From positions 33,681 to 97,680 of the forward strand of contig NZ_JALLGK010000013.1 of the NCBI RefSeq assembly GCF_023072595.1: DNA of 64,000 nt, written 5' to 3'. Positions within the stretch are counted from its first letter, which is position 1. Every line of letters starts with the position of its first letter. Below are positions 39,801 to 47,529 of this stretch, in pieces. The translations under genes were made by a program, and so were the position numbers. The notes under the pieces are model-generated. The model was not told where the DNA came from. It did not search any database and was given only the letters and a program-made list of their open reading frames with translations. The DNA comes from Streptomyces sp. XM4193. GTDB lineage: Bacteria > Actinomycetota > Actinomycetes > Streptomycetales > Streptomycetaceae.

Positions 39801-40955
39801 GTGGACCTGGCGCTGACCACCGAGCAGCACGAAGTGCGCGCGCTCGCCGCCCGGTTCGTCGACCGCGAGATCGCGCCGCACGCCGCCCGGTGGGACCGCG
39901 ACGGCAGTATCGACCGCTCGGTCGTCCGGCGCCTGGGCGAGCTCGGTTTCCTCGGTCTGACGATTCCCGAGGAGTACGGCGGCAGCGGGGGCGACCACTT
40001 CGCGTACTGCCTGGTGACCGAGGAACTCGGGCGCGGCGACTCCGCGGTGCGCGGAGTGCTCTCGGTCTCGCTCGGCCTGGTCGCCAAATCGGTGGCGGCC
40101 TGGGGGAGCGAGGAGCAGAAGCGGCGCTGGCTGCCGGGACTGTGCTCCGGTGAACTGCTGGGCTGCTTCGGCCTCACAGAGCCGGGCACCGGTTCGGACG
40201 CCGCCAACCTCACCACGCGGGCACGGCGCGAGGGCGGCGACTGGCTGCTCGACGGCACCAAAATGTTCATCACCAACGGCACCTGGGCCGACGTCGTCCT
40301 GCTCTTCGCCCGCTCCGGCGAACCCGCCGACGGGCACCGCGGGATCAGCGCCTTCCTGGTGCCCACCGACACCCCAGGGCTGCACCGCAGGGAGATCCAC
40401 GGCAAGCTCGGGCTGCGCGGGCAGGCCACCGCGGAGCTGGTGCTGGAGGGCGTACGGGTGCCGGACTCGGCGCGGATCGCACCCGAGGGCAAGGGGTTCT
40501 CGGTGGCGATGAGCGCACTCGCCAAGGGGCGGATGTCGGTCGCCGCGGGCTGTGTGGGCATCGCCCAGGCGTCGCTGGACGCGGCGGTCTCCTACGCCGG
40601 CGAGCGCGAGCAGTTCGGTCGGCCGATCGCCGGGCACCAACTGGTCCAGGAGCTGATCGCCGACATCGCGGTGGACACCGACGCGGCCCGGATGCTCACC
40701 TGGCGGGTCGCCGATCTGGTCGACCGCGGCGAGCCCTTCGCCAGGGAGTCCTCGGTGGCGAAACTGTTCGCGAGCGAGGCCGCCGTCCGGGCGTCCAACA
40801 ACGCCCTCCAGGTGTACGGGGGTTACGGCTACATCGACGAGTTCCCGGTCGGCAAACTGGTGCGCGACGCCCGGGTGATGACGCTCTACGAGGGCACCAG
40901 CCAGATCCACAAACTGCTCATCGGCCGCGCGCTGACGGACGTCTCCGCGTTCTGA
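39801..40955 (+). CDS. Acyl-CoA dehydrogenase (short/medium-chain type)
   Basis: The 384-aa flavoenzyme has LTTEQHEVRALAARFVDREIAPHAARWD at the N-terminus, GCFGLTEPGTGSDAANLTTRA and DGTKMFITNGTWAD for FAD and substrate binding, and the C-terminal catalytic-loop region LYEGTSQIHKLLIGRAL. The Glu in LYEG is the base in many members; the exact substrate is open. The GTG at 39801 is preferred because GGAACGAGG ends 9 nt upstream, whereas GTG 39792 abuts it. It is divergent from tetR and shares its operator. Confidence 0.94.
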   Translation: MDLALTTEQHEVRALAARFVDREIAPHAARWDRDGSIDRSVVRRLGELGFLGLTIPEEYGGSGGDHFAYCLVTEELGRGDSAVRGVLSVSLGLVAKSVAAWGSEEQKRRWLPGLCSGELLGCFGLTEPGTGSDAANLTTRARREGGDWLLDGTKMFITNGTWADVVLLFARSGEPADGHRGISAFLVPTDTPGLHRREIHGKLGLRGQATAELVLEGVRVPDSARIAPEGKGFSVAMSALAKGRMSVAAGCVGIAQASLDAAVSYAGEREQFGRPIAGHQLVQELIADIAVDTDAARMLTWRVADLVDRGEPFARESSVAKLFASEAAVRASNNALQVYGGYGYIDEFPVGKLVRDARVMTLYEGTSQIHKLLIGRALTDVSAF

Positions 40956-40988
40956 GCAGGACGCGCCGATGGCCGTCCCCGTCCGATG

Positions 40989-41004
40989 CTAAGCGCATGC
41001 TCAG
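40989..41004. promoter_or_regulatory. Second TetR operator, copy A
   Basis: CTAAGCGCATGCTCAG (imperfect palindrome, arms CTAAGC/GCTCAG) lies upstream of the TetR gene at 41069 and is followed by TAGGGT (41014-41019). A matching copy lies at 42431-42446. Confidence 0.65.
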
Positions 41005-41068
41005 TGCTCCGGGGTAGGGTGTTCGCCCTGTGGCGACCGGGCACGGCGAGGACGGGGCGAGGACAGCT

Positions 41069-41761
41069 ATGGCAGCACAGGCATCGGGCCGGAGCGGCGA
41101 GACCCGTCCCGGCGACGAGGAGCGGGAGGCGGCCGAGGGCCGGCACGCGGGCTGCGACTCCTGGCGGTCGGTGGCGCCCGACGCCGCGCGTCGGCTGCTG
41201 ATCGCCGCGGTGGAGGCGTTCGCCGAACGCGGTTTCCACGCCACCACGACCCGTGACATCGCCGGCCGCGCGGGAATGAGCCCTGCCGCGCTGTACATCC
41301 ACTACCGGACGAAGGAAGAACTGCTCCACCGGATCAGCCAGGTGGGGCACGAGCGTTCGCTCTCGCTGCTGCGCGACGCCGCCGCCGGTCACGGCGGGCC
41401 GTCGGACCGACTGGCCGCGGCCGTCGGCGCGTTCGGCCGCTGGCACGCGGAGCAGCACACCACCGCCAGGGTGGTGCAGTACGAGCTGAGCGCGCTGTCC
41501 CCGGACCACTACGCGGAGATCGTCGCCCTGCGGCGGCGCACCGAGGCCGTGGTGCGCGACCTGGTCGAGGAGGGCGTACGGGCGGGCGAGTTCGAGGTGG
41601 TGGACGCGCGGGCCACCGCGATGGCGATGCTGTCGCTGTGCCTGGACGTCGCCCGCTGGTACCGGCCGGGCGGTCGGCGCACGCCGCAGGAGATCGGTGA
41701 CTTCTACGGGGACCTCGCGCTGCGGATGGTCCTCGCGCCGCGGGTGACCGGCCGCCGCTGA
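41069..41761 (+). CDS. TetR-family regulator (fatty-acid/acyl-CoA type)
   Basis: The 230-aa protein has a 35-residue charged lead, then the HTH APDAARRLLIAAVEAFAERGFHATTTRDIAGRAGMSPAALYIHYRTKEELLHRI, with ligand-binding helices typical of the TetR_C_33/KstR2-like group. The ATG at 41069 has GAGGA 5 nt upstream; an in-frame GTG lies at 41030. The operator at 40989 implies autoregulation, and the copy at 42431 links it to the MaoC hydratase gene. Confidence 0.92.
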   Translation: MAAQASGRSGETRPGDEEREAAEGRHAGCDSWRSVAPDAARRLLIAAVEAFAERGFHATTTRDIAGRAGMSPAALYIHYRTKEELLHRISQVGHERSLSLLRDAAAGHGGPSDRLAAAVGAFGRWHAEQHTTARVVQYELSALSPDHYAEIVALRRRTEAVVRDLVEEGVRAGEFEVVDARATAMAMLSLCLDVARWYRPGGRRTPQEIGDFYGDLALRMVLAPRVTGRR

Positions 41762-41816
41762 CGCCGGACCGGCCCCTTCCCGAACGACGCCCGCCCGGCC
41801 CCTGGTTGTGCCACCC

Positions 41817-41866
41817 CGGCCCGGGCAGTCGTCTCCCCGGCCCGAGCGGTCACCCCGCCCGGGCCG
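41817..41866. terminator. Possible GC-rich hairpin between convergent genes
   Basis: CGGCCCGGGC (41817-41826) can pair with GCCCGGGCCG (41857-41866), but the 30-nt loop and repetitive composition make this uncertain. Confidence 0.25.
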
Positions 41867-41925
41867 TTGCCCGCTGCTCGTGCCCGTTGCCCGCGGGCCG
41901 ACCCGGCGCGGGGCAGCGGGGCGCG

Positions 41926-42393
41926 TCAGAAGTAGTAGCGGCTGACGCTCTCGGCGACGCAGACCGGCTTCTCGCCGCCCTCGCGCTCCACGGTCACTCC
42001 GGTCGTCAACTGCACGCCGCCGTCGGCGGTCTCGGTGACGTCCGCGATCCGCACCCGGGCGCGCAGGCGCGAGCCGACGGGGACGGGGGAGGGGAAACGC
42101 ACCTTGTTCACGCCGTAGTTGACGCCCATCCTGGCGTTCTCGACCTGCAGGACCTGCGGCACGAGATACGGCAGCAGGGAGAGCGTCAGATAGCCGTGCG
42201 CGATCGTGGTGCCGAACGGGCCCTCGGCGGCGCGCACGGGGTCGACGTGTATCCACTGGTGGTCACCGGTGGCCTCGGCGAACAGGTCCACCCGCTTCTG
42301 GTCCACCTCCAGCCAGTCGCCGGGGCCCAGTTCGTCGCCCACCGCGTCCTGAAGCTCTGCCGCCGACCCGAAGGTTCTGGACTCCGCCGCCAC
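41926..42393 (-). CDS. MaoC-family (R)-enoyl-CoA hydratase, hot-dog fold
   Basis: The 155-aa protein has the hydratase-2 catalytic stretch ATGDHQWIHVDPVRAAEGPFGTTIAHGYLTLSLLPYL (Asp and His of the hot-dog active site) and FPSPVPVGSRLRARVRI in the hot-dog helix/strand. It hydrates trans-2-enoyl-CoA and would follow an acyl-CoA dehydrogenase. The GTG at 42393 is preceded by GGAGAGG. It is convergent with the TetR gene but carries the same operator upstream (42431-42446). Confidence 0.93.
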   Translation of the reverse strand: MAAESRTFGSAAELQDAVGDELGPGDWLEVDQKRVDLFAEATGDHQWIHVDPVRAAEGPFGTTIAHGYLTLSLLPYLVPQVLQVENARMGVNYGVNKVRFPSPVPVGSRLRARVRIADVTETADGGVQLTTGVTVEREGGEKPVCVAESVSRYYF

Positions 42394-42430
42394 GTCTGCT
42401 CACCTCTCCGCAATGCTTTCCGGGGACCTG

Positions 42431-42446
42431 CTAAGCGCCCGCTCAG
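42431..42446. promoter_or_regulatory. Second TetR operator, copy B
   Basis: CTAAGCGCCCGCTCAG lies 38 nt upstream of the MaoC GTG and differs from 40989-41004 only at the two central bases. Confidence 0.65.
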
Positions 42447-42530
42447 CATGAGCGGTGCCACCGGCGCTGTCAACGGCCTGTTGACAGCAGTGAACGCCGG
42501 CACGGGGCCGGCAGGAGGGAGCGCGTGCGC

Positions 42531-42578
42531 GTGCGAGGGAGCGGCCCCGTCCTTCCTGACCGGGCCGCTCCCTCGCAC
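42531..42578 (-). terminator. Strong terminator after the 42625-43110 gene
   Basis: GTGCGAGGGAGCGGCCC (42531-42547) pairs perfectly over 17 bp with 42562-42578 around a 14-nt loop, about 47 nt beyond the stop. Confidence 0.85.
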
Positions 42579-42624
42579 CGCCGCTCCGTGAACGCTCGCG
42601 CCCGCTTCCCGCGGCAACGCGGGA

Positions 42625-43110
42625 TCAGCCGGCGAACGCCACCTGGCGCACGACGCGGGTGGTCGGCCCGCGCTCGCTGCCCTCCATAGTGGCGATGAGA
42701 CGTCGCAGCACCACCGCGAGCCGTACCCGCGGCGGATGCTTCGGATCGTCCAGGAGCAGCAGCGCCCGGCCGCCCCAGGTGTGCGTGTGCCAGTCGTCGG
42801 GGGCTGTCGGCTGCCGGATGCCGTCGTGCTTCTGGCGCTTGCGGCGGTGGGCGAACTCCCGCTCGTGGCGCAGCCAGACGGCCCGCGCCTCCTCCAGCTC
42901 CTCCAGCGCGGCCAGCAGCAGCGCGGGATCGGGAGCACGCTCGCGCGGGTCGAAGCCCGCACGCTCGCACAGATGGTGCCAGGTTGCGCGGTGTCCGTAG
43001 GGGGCGAAGCGCTCGAGGCACTTGCGCAGCGCCCTTCGTCGTTGGGACAGCTCGCGGCCGGGGTCGCGGACCTGGGCGGCGAGTGCTCTGAAACCGGCCA
43101 AGGTTTCCAC
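42625..43110 (-). CDS. Conserved hypothetical protein
   Basis: I recognise no named domain. The 161-aa protein (METLAGFRALAAQVRDP ... LERFAPYGHRATWHHLCERAGFDP) is Arg/His/Trp-rich and helical, with no membrane segment. It resembles short Streptomyces proteins of unknown function that start with the same LAGFRALAA and APYGHRATWHHL elements. The GTG at 43110 is supported by TACCCT ending exactly 7 nt upstream (leaderless). It is followed by a 17-bp terminator. Confidence 0.75.
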   Translation of the reverse strand: METLAGFRALAAQVRDPGRELSQRRRALRKCLERFAPYGHRATWHHLCERAGFDPRERAPDPALLLAALEELEEARAVWLRHEREFAHRRKRQKHDGIRQPTAPDDWHTHTWGGRALLLLDDPKHPPRVRLAVVLRRLIATMEGSERGPTTRVVRQVAFAG

Positions 43111-43117
43111 CTCCGAG

Positions 43118-43123
43118 AGGGTA
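43118..43123 (-). promoter_or_regulatory. -10 element for leaderless hypothetical gene
   Basis: On the minus strand TACCCT ends 7 nt before the GTG at 43110. Confidence 0.45.
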
Positions 43124-43267
43124 GACCGGAGTCGTTGGGGATGTGACGTATACGAAGGCGGATCGGCTCCCGTTCCCGGGGGTCGACTTTTTTCCGTCTT
43201 CCGCGCGCTCCCGCCAACCGGTTAGTCTCCGCAGTCACTTGGCCCCCAGCGCGGAGGACGGACCCGG

Positions 43268-44080
43268 ATGACGGCACGCGGCAGCGGCGCGGAAGAAGCA
43301 GGCAGCGGCCCGTCCGCGGCGTTCGGCAACGTCGTGGTGACGGGCGCGGGCGGCGGCATCGGCGCCGCGTACGCCCGGATGTTCGCCGAGGCGGGCGCAC
43401 GGGTGGTGGTCAACGACCTGGACGCGGAGCGGGCGCACGCGCTGGCCCGCGAGATCGACGGAATCGCCCTGCCGGGTGACGCGTCAACCGCCGCCGAGCG
43501 CTCGCTCGCCCTCCTGGACGGACGCGTGGACGTCTACTGCGCCAACGCCGGAGTCGCCACCGAGGGCGGTCCGGAGGCGTCGGACTCCCAGTGGCAGGCG
43601 TCCTGGGACCTCAATGTGATGGCCCATGTCCGGGCCGCCCGCGCACTGCTTCCGGGCTGGTCGGAACGGGGCGAGGGCCGGTTCGTGGCCACGGTCTCCG
43701 CCGCCGGGGTGCTGACGATGGTCGGCTCGGCCCCGTACAGCGTGTCCAAGCACGCCGCGCTGGCGTTCGCCGAATGGCTCTCCGTCACCCACCGGCACCG
43801 CGGCCTCCGGGTGCACGCCGTCTGCCCGCAGGGGGTGCGCACCGACATGCTGGCCGCCACCGGCCGCACCGGCGAACTGGTGCTGGCGCCCAGCGCGATC
43901 GAGGCCGTCGAGGTGGCACAGGCGTTGCGGGAGGCGATCGCCGAGGGCCGTTTCCTGGTGCTGCCGCACCCCGAGGTGGCCGGGTACGCCGCCGCCCGGG
44001 CAGCCGATCCGGACGCCTGGCTGAGCGGAATGAACCGCCTCCAGCAGAAGCTCGAGGCGCCTCCGCACGACGCGTCGTGA
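43268..44080 (+). CDS. Short-chain dehydrogenase/reductase
   Basis: The 270-aa classical SDR has VVVTGAGGGIGAAYARMFAEAG (cofactor Rossmann motif, residues about 22-43), the NAG motif in VYCANAGVATEG, and the catalytic Ser...YSVSK (ATVSAAGVLTMVGSAPYSVSKHAAL) near residue 155. The Asp after strand 2 (NDLDAE) suggests NAD(H). GGAGGAC lies 9 nt before the ATG; TAGTCT at 43223-43228 may be the -10. Neighbouring acyl-CoA genes suggest a hydroxyacyl or carbonyl substrate, but this is weak evidence. Confidence 0.92.
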   Translation: MTARGSGAEEAGSGPSAAFGNVVVTGAGGGIGAAYARMFAEAGARVVVNDLDAERAHALAREIDGIALPGDASTAAERSLALLDGRVDVYCANAGVATEGGPEASDSQWQASWDLNVMAHVRAARALLPGWSERGEGRFVATVSAAGVLTMVGSAPYSVSKHAALAFAEWLSVTHRHRGLRVHAVCPQGVRTDMLAATGRTGELVLAPSAIEAVEVAQALREAIAEGRFLVLPHPEVAGYAAARAADPDAWLSGMNRLQQKLEAPPHDAS

Positions 44081-44092
44081 AGGTGCTGCGCG

Positions 44093-44130
44093 CCCGGTGA
44101 ACCCGCGGTTCGAGCCGTGGGTTCACCGGG
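44093..44130. terminator. Bidirectional terminator between SDR and acyl-CoA dehydrogenase
   Basis: CCCGGTGAACCCGCGG (44093-44108) pairs with 44115-44130 (one G-U) around a 6-nt loop between convergent genes. Confidence 0.8.
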
Positions 44131-44219
44131 CGAGTGCCGCCGGCGGTGCGGCGCCGGGCAGCGGCACCCGCGCGCGGTGCCCGCCGCCGGTGCTCCGTCC
44201 CGGGGCGCCTGCCACCGGT

Positions 44220-45446
44220 TCAGCCGCGCAACTCCTGCTCGTAGGGCCGCAGTTCGCGTCGTGCCAGGGAGCGCTGGTGCACCTCGTCCGGGCCGTCCGC
44301 CAGCTGGAGTGTGCGGGCCGCGGCCCACAGATGCGCCAGCGGAGTGTCCTGGCTGACGCCGCCCGCGCCGTGCAGCTGCACCGCGCGGTCGAGGATCGAG
44401 ACGACCGCCCGGGGCACCGCGATCTTGATCGCCTGGATCTCGGTGTGCGCGCCCCGGTTGCCGACGGTGTCCATCAACCAGGCCGTCTTCAGCACCAGCA
44501 GCCGCAACTGCTCCACGGTGACCCGGGCGTCGGCGATCCAGTTGCGCACCACGCCCTGCTCGGCGAGCGGCCCGCCGAAGGCCGTGCGGGCCACCGCCCG
44601 GCGGCACATCAGCTCGATCGCGCGCTCGGCCATCCCGATCAGCCGCATGCAGTGGTGGATCCGTCCCGGGCCCAACCGCGCCTGGGCGATGGCGAATCCG
44701 CCGCCCTCCTCGCCCACCAGGTTCTCGCGCGGCACCCGTACACCGTCCAGGACGACCTCGGCGTGGCCGCCGTGCGCGTGGTCCTCGTACCCGTACACGC
44801 GCATCGCGCGGCGCACCGTCAGGCCGGGGGCGTCCCGGGGGACGAGCACCATCGACTGCCGCCGCCGCGGCTCGGCATCCGGATCGGTCAGGCCCATCAC
44901 GACGAAGACGGCGCAGTCCGGGTTCATCGCGCCGGAGATGTACCACTTGCGGCCGGTGATCACGTACGAGTCGCCGGACCGCTCGATCCGCGTGGTGATG
45001 TTGGTGGCGTCCGAGGAGGCGACTTCCGGCTCGGTCATGGCGAAGGCCGACCGGATCTCGCCCGCCAGCAGCGGTTCCAGCCAGCGGCGACGCTGCTCCG
45101 CGGAGCCGAAGTCGCGCAGCAGCTCCATGTTGCCGGTGTCGGGTGCCGCGCAGTTGACCGCGGTGGGCGCCAGATCGGGGCTGTGGCCGGTGAGTTCGGC
45201 GAGCGGGGCGTACTGGAGGTTGGTCAGCCCCGCTCCGTACTCGCTGTCGGGGAGGAAGAGGTTCCACAGGCCGAGCCGGCGTGCCTCGCCCTTGAGCTCC
45301 TCGACCACCGGCGGAGTCCGCCAGGGCGATTCCTGCTCGGTGCGCTGCCGGTCGGCGATCTCCTCAGCGGGGTGCACCCGCTCGCGCAGGAAATCGCGCA
45401 GCCGGGTGCGCAGCTCCTCGGTGCGCGCGTCGTGGCCGAAGTCCAT
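44220..45446 (-). CDS. Acyl-CoA dehydrogenase, ACAD10/11-like
   Basis: The 408-aa enzyme belongs to the branch typified by ACAD11: LWNLFLPDSEYGAGLTNLQYAPLAELTG, AFAMTEPEVASSDATNITTRIERSGDSYVITGRKWYISGAMNPDC, and a C-terminus with IAVPRAVVSILDRAVQLHGAGGVSQDTPLAHLWAAARTLQLADGPDEVHQ. Human ACAD11 handles 4-hydroxy and long-chain acyl-CoAs and is fused to an aminoglycoside-phosphotransferase-like kinase. Here that kinase is the separate upstream gene, 6 nt away, so the pair is a split version of the same system. Confidence 0.93.
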   Translation of the reverse strand: MDFGHDARTEELRTRLRDFLRERVHPAEEIADRQRTEQESPWRTPPVVEELKGEARRLGLWNLFLPDSEYGAGLTNLQYAPLAELTGHSPDLAPTAVNCAAPDTGNMELLRDFGSAEQRRRWLEPLLAGEIRSAFAMTEPEVASSDATNITTRIERSGDSYVITGRKWYISGAMNPDCAVFVVMGLTDPDAEPRRRQSMVLVPRDAPGLTVRRAMRVYGYEDHAHGGHAEVVLDGVRVPRENLVGEEGGGFAIAQARLGPGRIHHCMRLIGMAERAIELMCRRAVARTAFGGPLAEQGVVRNWIADARVTVEQLRLLVLKTAWLMDTVGNRGAHTEIQAIKIAVPRAVVSILDRAVQLHGAGGVSQDTPLAHLWAAARTLQLADGPDEVHQRSLARRELRPYEQELRG

Positions 45447-45452
45447 CGCCGA

Positions 45453-46475
45453 TCAGTCCTTCCCCAGCTCGTCCAGACCGCGTTCGGTGAGCATCGGTAC
45501 GACCGCGCCCACCCGGTCGAAGCCCTCGCCGACGGTCTGCCCGAGCGTGTAGCGGTAGTGGATGCCCTCCGCGATGACGGCGAGCTTGAAGTGGGCGAAC
45601 GCGGTGTACCAGCCGATCCGGGAGACGTCCCGGCCCGAACCGGCCGCGTACCGCTGCACCAGCTCGTCGGTGCCGGGGTGCCCGGGCGCGCCGGAGGTGG
45701 TGCTGATCGGGGAACCCGGCAGGGCCGGCAGGCTGCTGTACATCACCAGCAGACCCAGGTCGGTGAGCGGGTCCCCGAGCGTGGACATCTCCCAGTCCAG
45801 CACGGCCGAGACCCGGTCGTCCGCGGTGACGAGCACGTTGTCCAGCCGGAAGTCGCCGTGCACCACGCCCGCGGCGGGGGAGGCCGGCAACCGCTCGACG
45901 AGCGCCCGCTGCAACTCCTCCACGCCGGGCAGCTCCCTGCTGCGGGAGGCGTCCAACTGCTTGTTCCACCGCCGCAGTTGACGTTCCAGAAACCCCTCGG
46001 GCCGGCCGAAGTCGGCCAGCCCCACCTGCACCGGGTCCACGGCGTGCAGGGCCAGCAGGGTGTCCGGCAGCGAGAGCACGACCTCCCGGGTGCGCTCGGG
46101 GCCGATCGCCGCCAACTCCTCGGCCGTGCGATACGGGGTGCCGGGCACGTGCTCCATCAGATAGAAGGGCGCGCCCAGCACCTCGGTGTCCTCGCACAGG
46201 TGCAGAACCTCGGGCACCGGAACCGCGGTCGGACCGAGTGCGCCGATGACCCGGAACTCCCTGGCCATGTCGTGCGCGGTGGCCAGCACATGGCCCAGCG
46301 GCGGACGCCGCAGCACCCACTGGTGCGTGCCGTCGCCGACCCGGTAGGTGAGGTTGGACCGACCGCCCTGGATCAGCGTCGCGCTCAGCGGACCGGCGAC
46401 CGTGCCGGGCAGCTCCCGATCCAGATGGGCGCGCAGCCGCTCCGGGTCGAGACCGGGCGGGTTCTGGTCGGGCAT
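45453..46475 (-). CDS. APH-family phosphotransferase (ACAD11 kinase-domain homologue)
   Basis: The 340-aa protein has a protein-kinase-like fold. The N-lobe is GGRSNLTYRVGDGTHQWVLRRPP (Lys replaced by the RRP type seen in ACAD10/11 kinases). The catalytic loop is VVHGDFRLDNVLV (HGDxxxxN) and the metal site is AVLDWEMSTLGDPLTDLG. In ACAD11 this domain phosphorylates 4-hydroxyacyl-CoA before the dehydrogenase half acts. GGAGGTGG precedes the ATG by 6 nt, and the dehydrogenase gene follows after 6 nt. A TetR-like palindrome lies about 100 nt upstream (46576-46587). Confidence 0.92.
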   Translation of the reverse strand: MPDQNPPGLDPERLRAHLDRELPGTVAGPLSATLIQGGRSNLTYRVGDGTHQWVLRRPPLGHVLATAHDMAREFRVIGALGPTAVPVPEVLHLCEDTEVLGAPFYLMEHVPGTPYRTAEELAAIGPERTREVVLSLPDTLLALHAVDPVQVGLADFGRPEGFLERQLRRWNKQLDASRSRELPGVEELQRALVERLPASPAAGVVHGDFRLDNVLVTADDRVSAVLDWEMSTLGDPLTDLGLLVMYSSLPALPGSPISTTSGAPGHPGTDELVQRYAAGSGRDVSRIGWYTAFAHFKLAVIAEGIHYRYTLGQTVGEGFDRVGAVVPMLTERGLDELGKD

Positions 46476-46573
46476 GGAGCCACCTCCGGGTGGTTCGCGG
46501 TCGGGCTGCGGGCCGCGGCGCCGACTCGCGCAACAGCCGTCGGCGCAGGTCCCGCGGGACGTCGGGATGATCC

Positions 46574-46589
46574 TGCCGACTGGTCGGTA
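46574..46589. promoter_or_regulatory. Operator-like palindrome upstream of the kinase-ACAD operon
   Basis: TGCCGAC-TG-GTCGGTA has 7-bp arms with one mismatch, in the style of TetR sites, about 100 nt upstream of the APH start. A perfect 12-bp palindrome, GTCCCGCGGGAC, lies at 46549-46560. Confidence 0.4.
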
Positions 46590-46630
46590 CACAGTCCAGA
46601 CCCTCCCGGGCCCGGGGCTTGAACCGCTCG

Positions 46631-46951
46631 CTACCCGCCCGGCAGGAGCAGCAGTCCGGCGCCCGCCGTGCCCGCCGCGACCGCGCAGCCGCAGACCAGC
46701 GCGAGGTGCCGGGGCCGCGCCGCGACCGGCGCCGCGCACAGCAGCCGACGCATCCGCAGATGCGCCGCTGTCAGCAGACCCAGCCACGCCGCGCAGCCGA
46801 CCGCCACCGCCGTCCAGCCCAACACCCCGCGGGAGGCGACGAGTTGATGGCGCACCGCGAGCAGCACCACGACCGTCGCGGCGAGCGTGGTGCGCCGCCA
46901 GGCGAGCCGGGTGCGTTCGGGCTGGGCGCCCGGATCGCGCACCGCGCTCAC
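46631..46951 (-). CDS. DUF202-family small membrane protein
   Basis: The 106-aa protein opens with the DUF202 motif PGAQPERTRLAWRRTTLAATVVVLLAVR and has three hydrophobic helices. Its GTG start overlaps the stop of the upstream DUF202/YidH gene (GTGA), so both are translationally coupled and may form a hetero-oligomer. Function of the family is unknown. Confidence 0.88.
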   Translation of the reverse strand: MSAVRDPGAQPERTRLAWRRTTLAATVVVLLAVRHQLVASRGVLGWTAVAVGCAAWLGLLTAAHLRMRRLLCAAPVAARPRHLALVCGCAVAAGTAGAGLLLLPGG

Positions 46952-47343
46952 CGGTTCGGGCCGAACACCAGCGCCACCGCGATCAGCAGCGAGGCGAGGG
47001 CCGTGCCGAGGGCCAGCAGCGCGGGGAAGCGCGAGGCGGGCAGCGGCTCGCCGCGGCGCATCGCACGTTCGCACCGGGCCCAGTGGTGGACCGCCCGCAC
47101 CGCGCACAGCGCGCCCCCGGCCAGCAGCGCCACCGCGAGGACGGTACGGGGCAGCTGCGCGAGTCCGGTCAGGAACTGGTCGACCGCGAGGCCGCCCGCG
47201 ACCAGCGCCAGAGCGGTCCGTATCCAGGCGAGGAAGGTGCGCTCGTTGGCCAGTGAGAAGCGGAAGTCCGGTGTGCTGCCCTCCGCCTCCAGTCGCCCGG
47301 GCGAGACCCACAGCATCACGTCCCGGCGCAGCCTGCCGCCCAT
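46948..47343 (-). CDS. YidH/DUF202-family membrane protein
   Basis: The 131-aa protein carries the longer-type DUF202 signature RFSLANERTFLAWIRTALALVAGGLAVDQFL followed by two more hydrophobic helices, ending FPALLALGTALASLLIAVALVFG. The ATG at 47343 has AAGGAG 8 nt upstream. It is coupled by a 4-nt overlap to a second DUF202 gene and divergent from the flavoprotein gene. Confidence 0.9.
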   Translation of the reverse strand: MGGRLRRDVMLWVSPGRLEAEGSTPDFRFSLANERTFLAWIRTALALVAGGLAVDQFLTGLAQLPRTVLAVALLAGGALCAVRAVHHWARCERAMRRGEPLPASRFPALLALGTALASLLIAVALVFGPNR

Positions 47344-47493
47344 CACTGGCACTCCTTCGTGCTCGGCGTCCGCGAGTCCCTCGACTCGCGCGTCCCGTGG
47401 ATCATCCGCCATCGGCGCGCGCCGCCCAACCCGCGCCGCCGCGTTCCGAGGCGGACGGAACCCGCCCGCGGGGCATCCGTTGGCGCGGAAATC

Positions 47494-47522
47494 TTGACGG
47501 TGCACCTACCCGCAAGTAATTC
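47494..47522 (+). promoter_or_regulatory. Near-consensus promoter for a leaderless flavoprotein gene
   Basis: TTGACG (47494-47499), a 17-nt spacer and TAATTC (47517-47522) end 7 nt before the ATG at 47530. This is the best complete -35/-10 pair seen next to a leaderless start in the window. Confidence 0.6.
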
Positions 47523-47529
47523 TTCGCGC

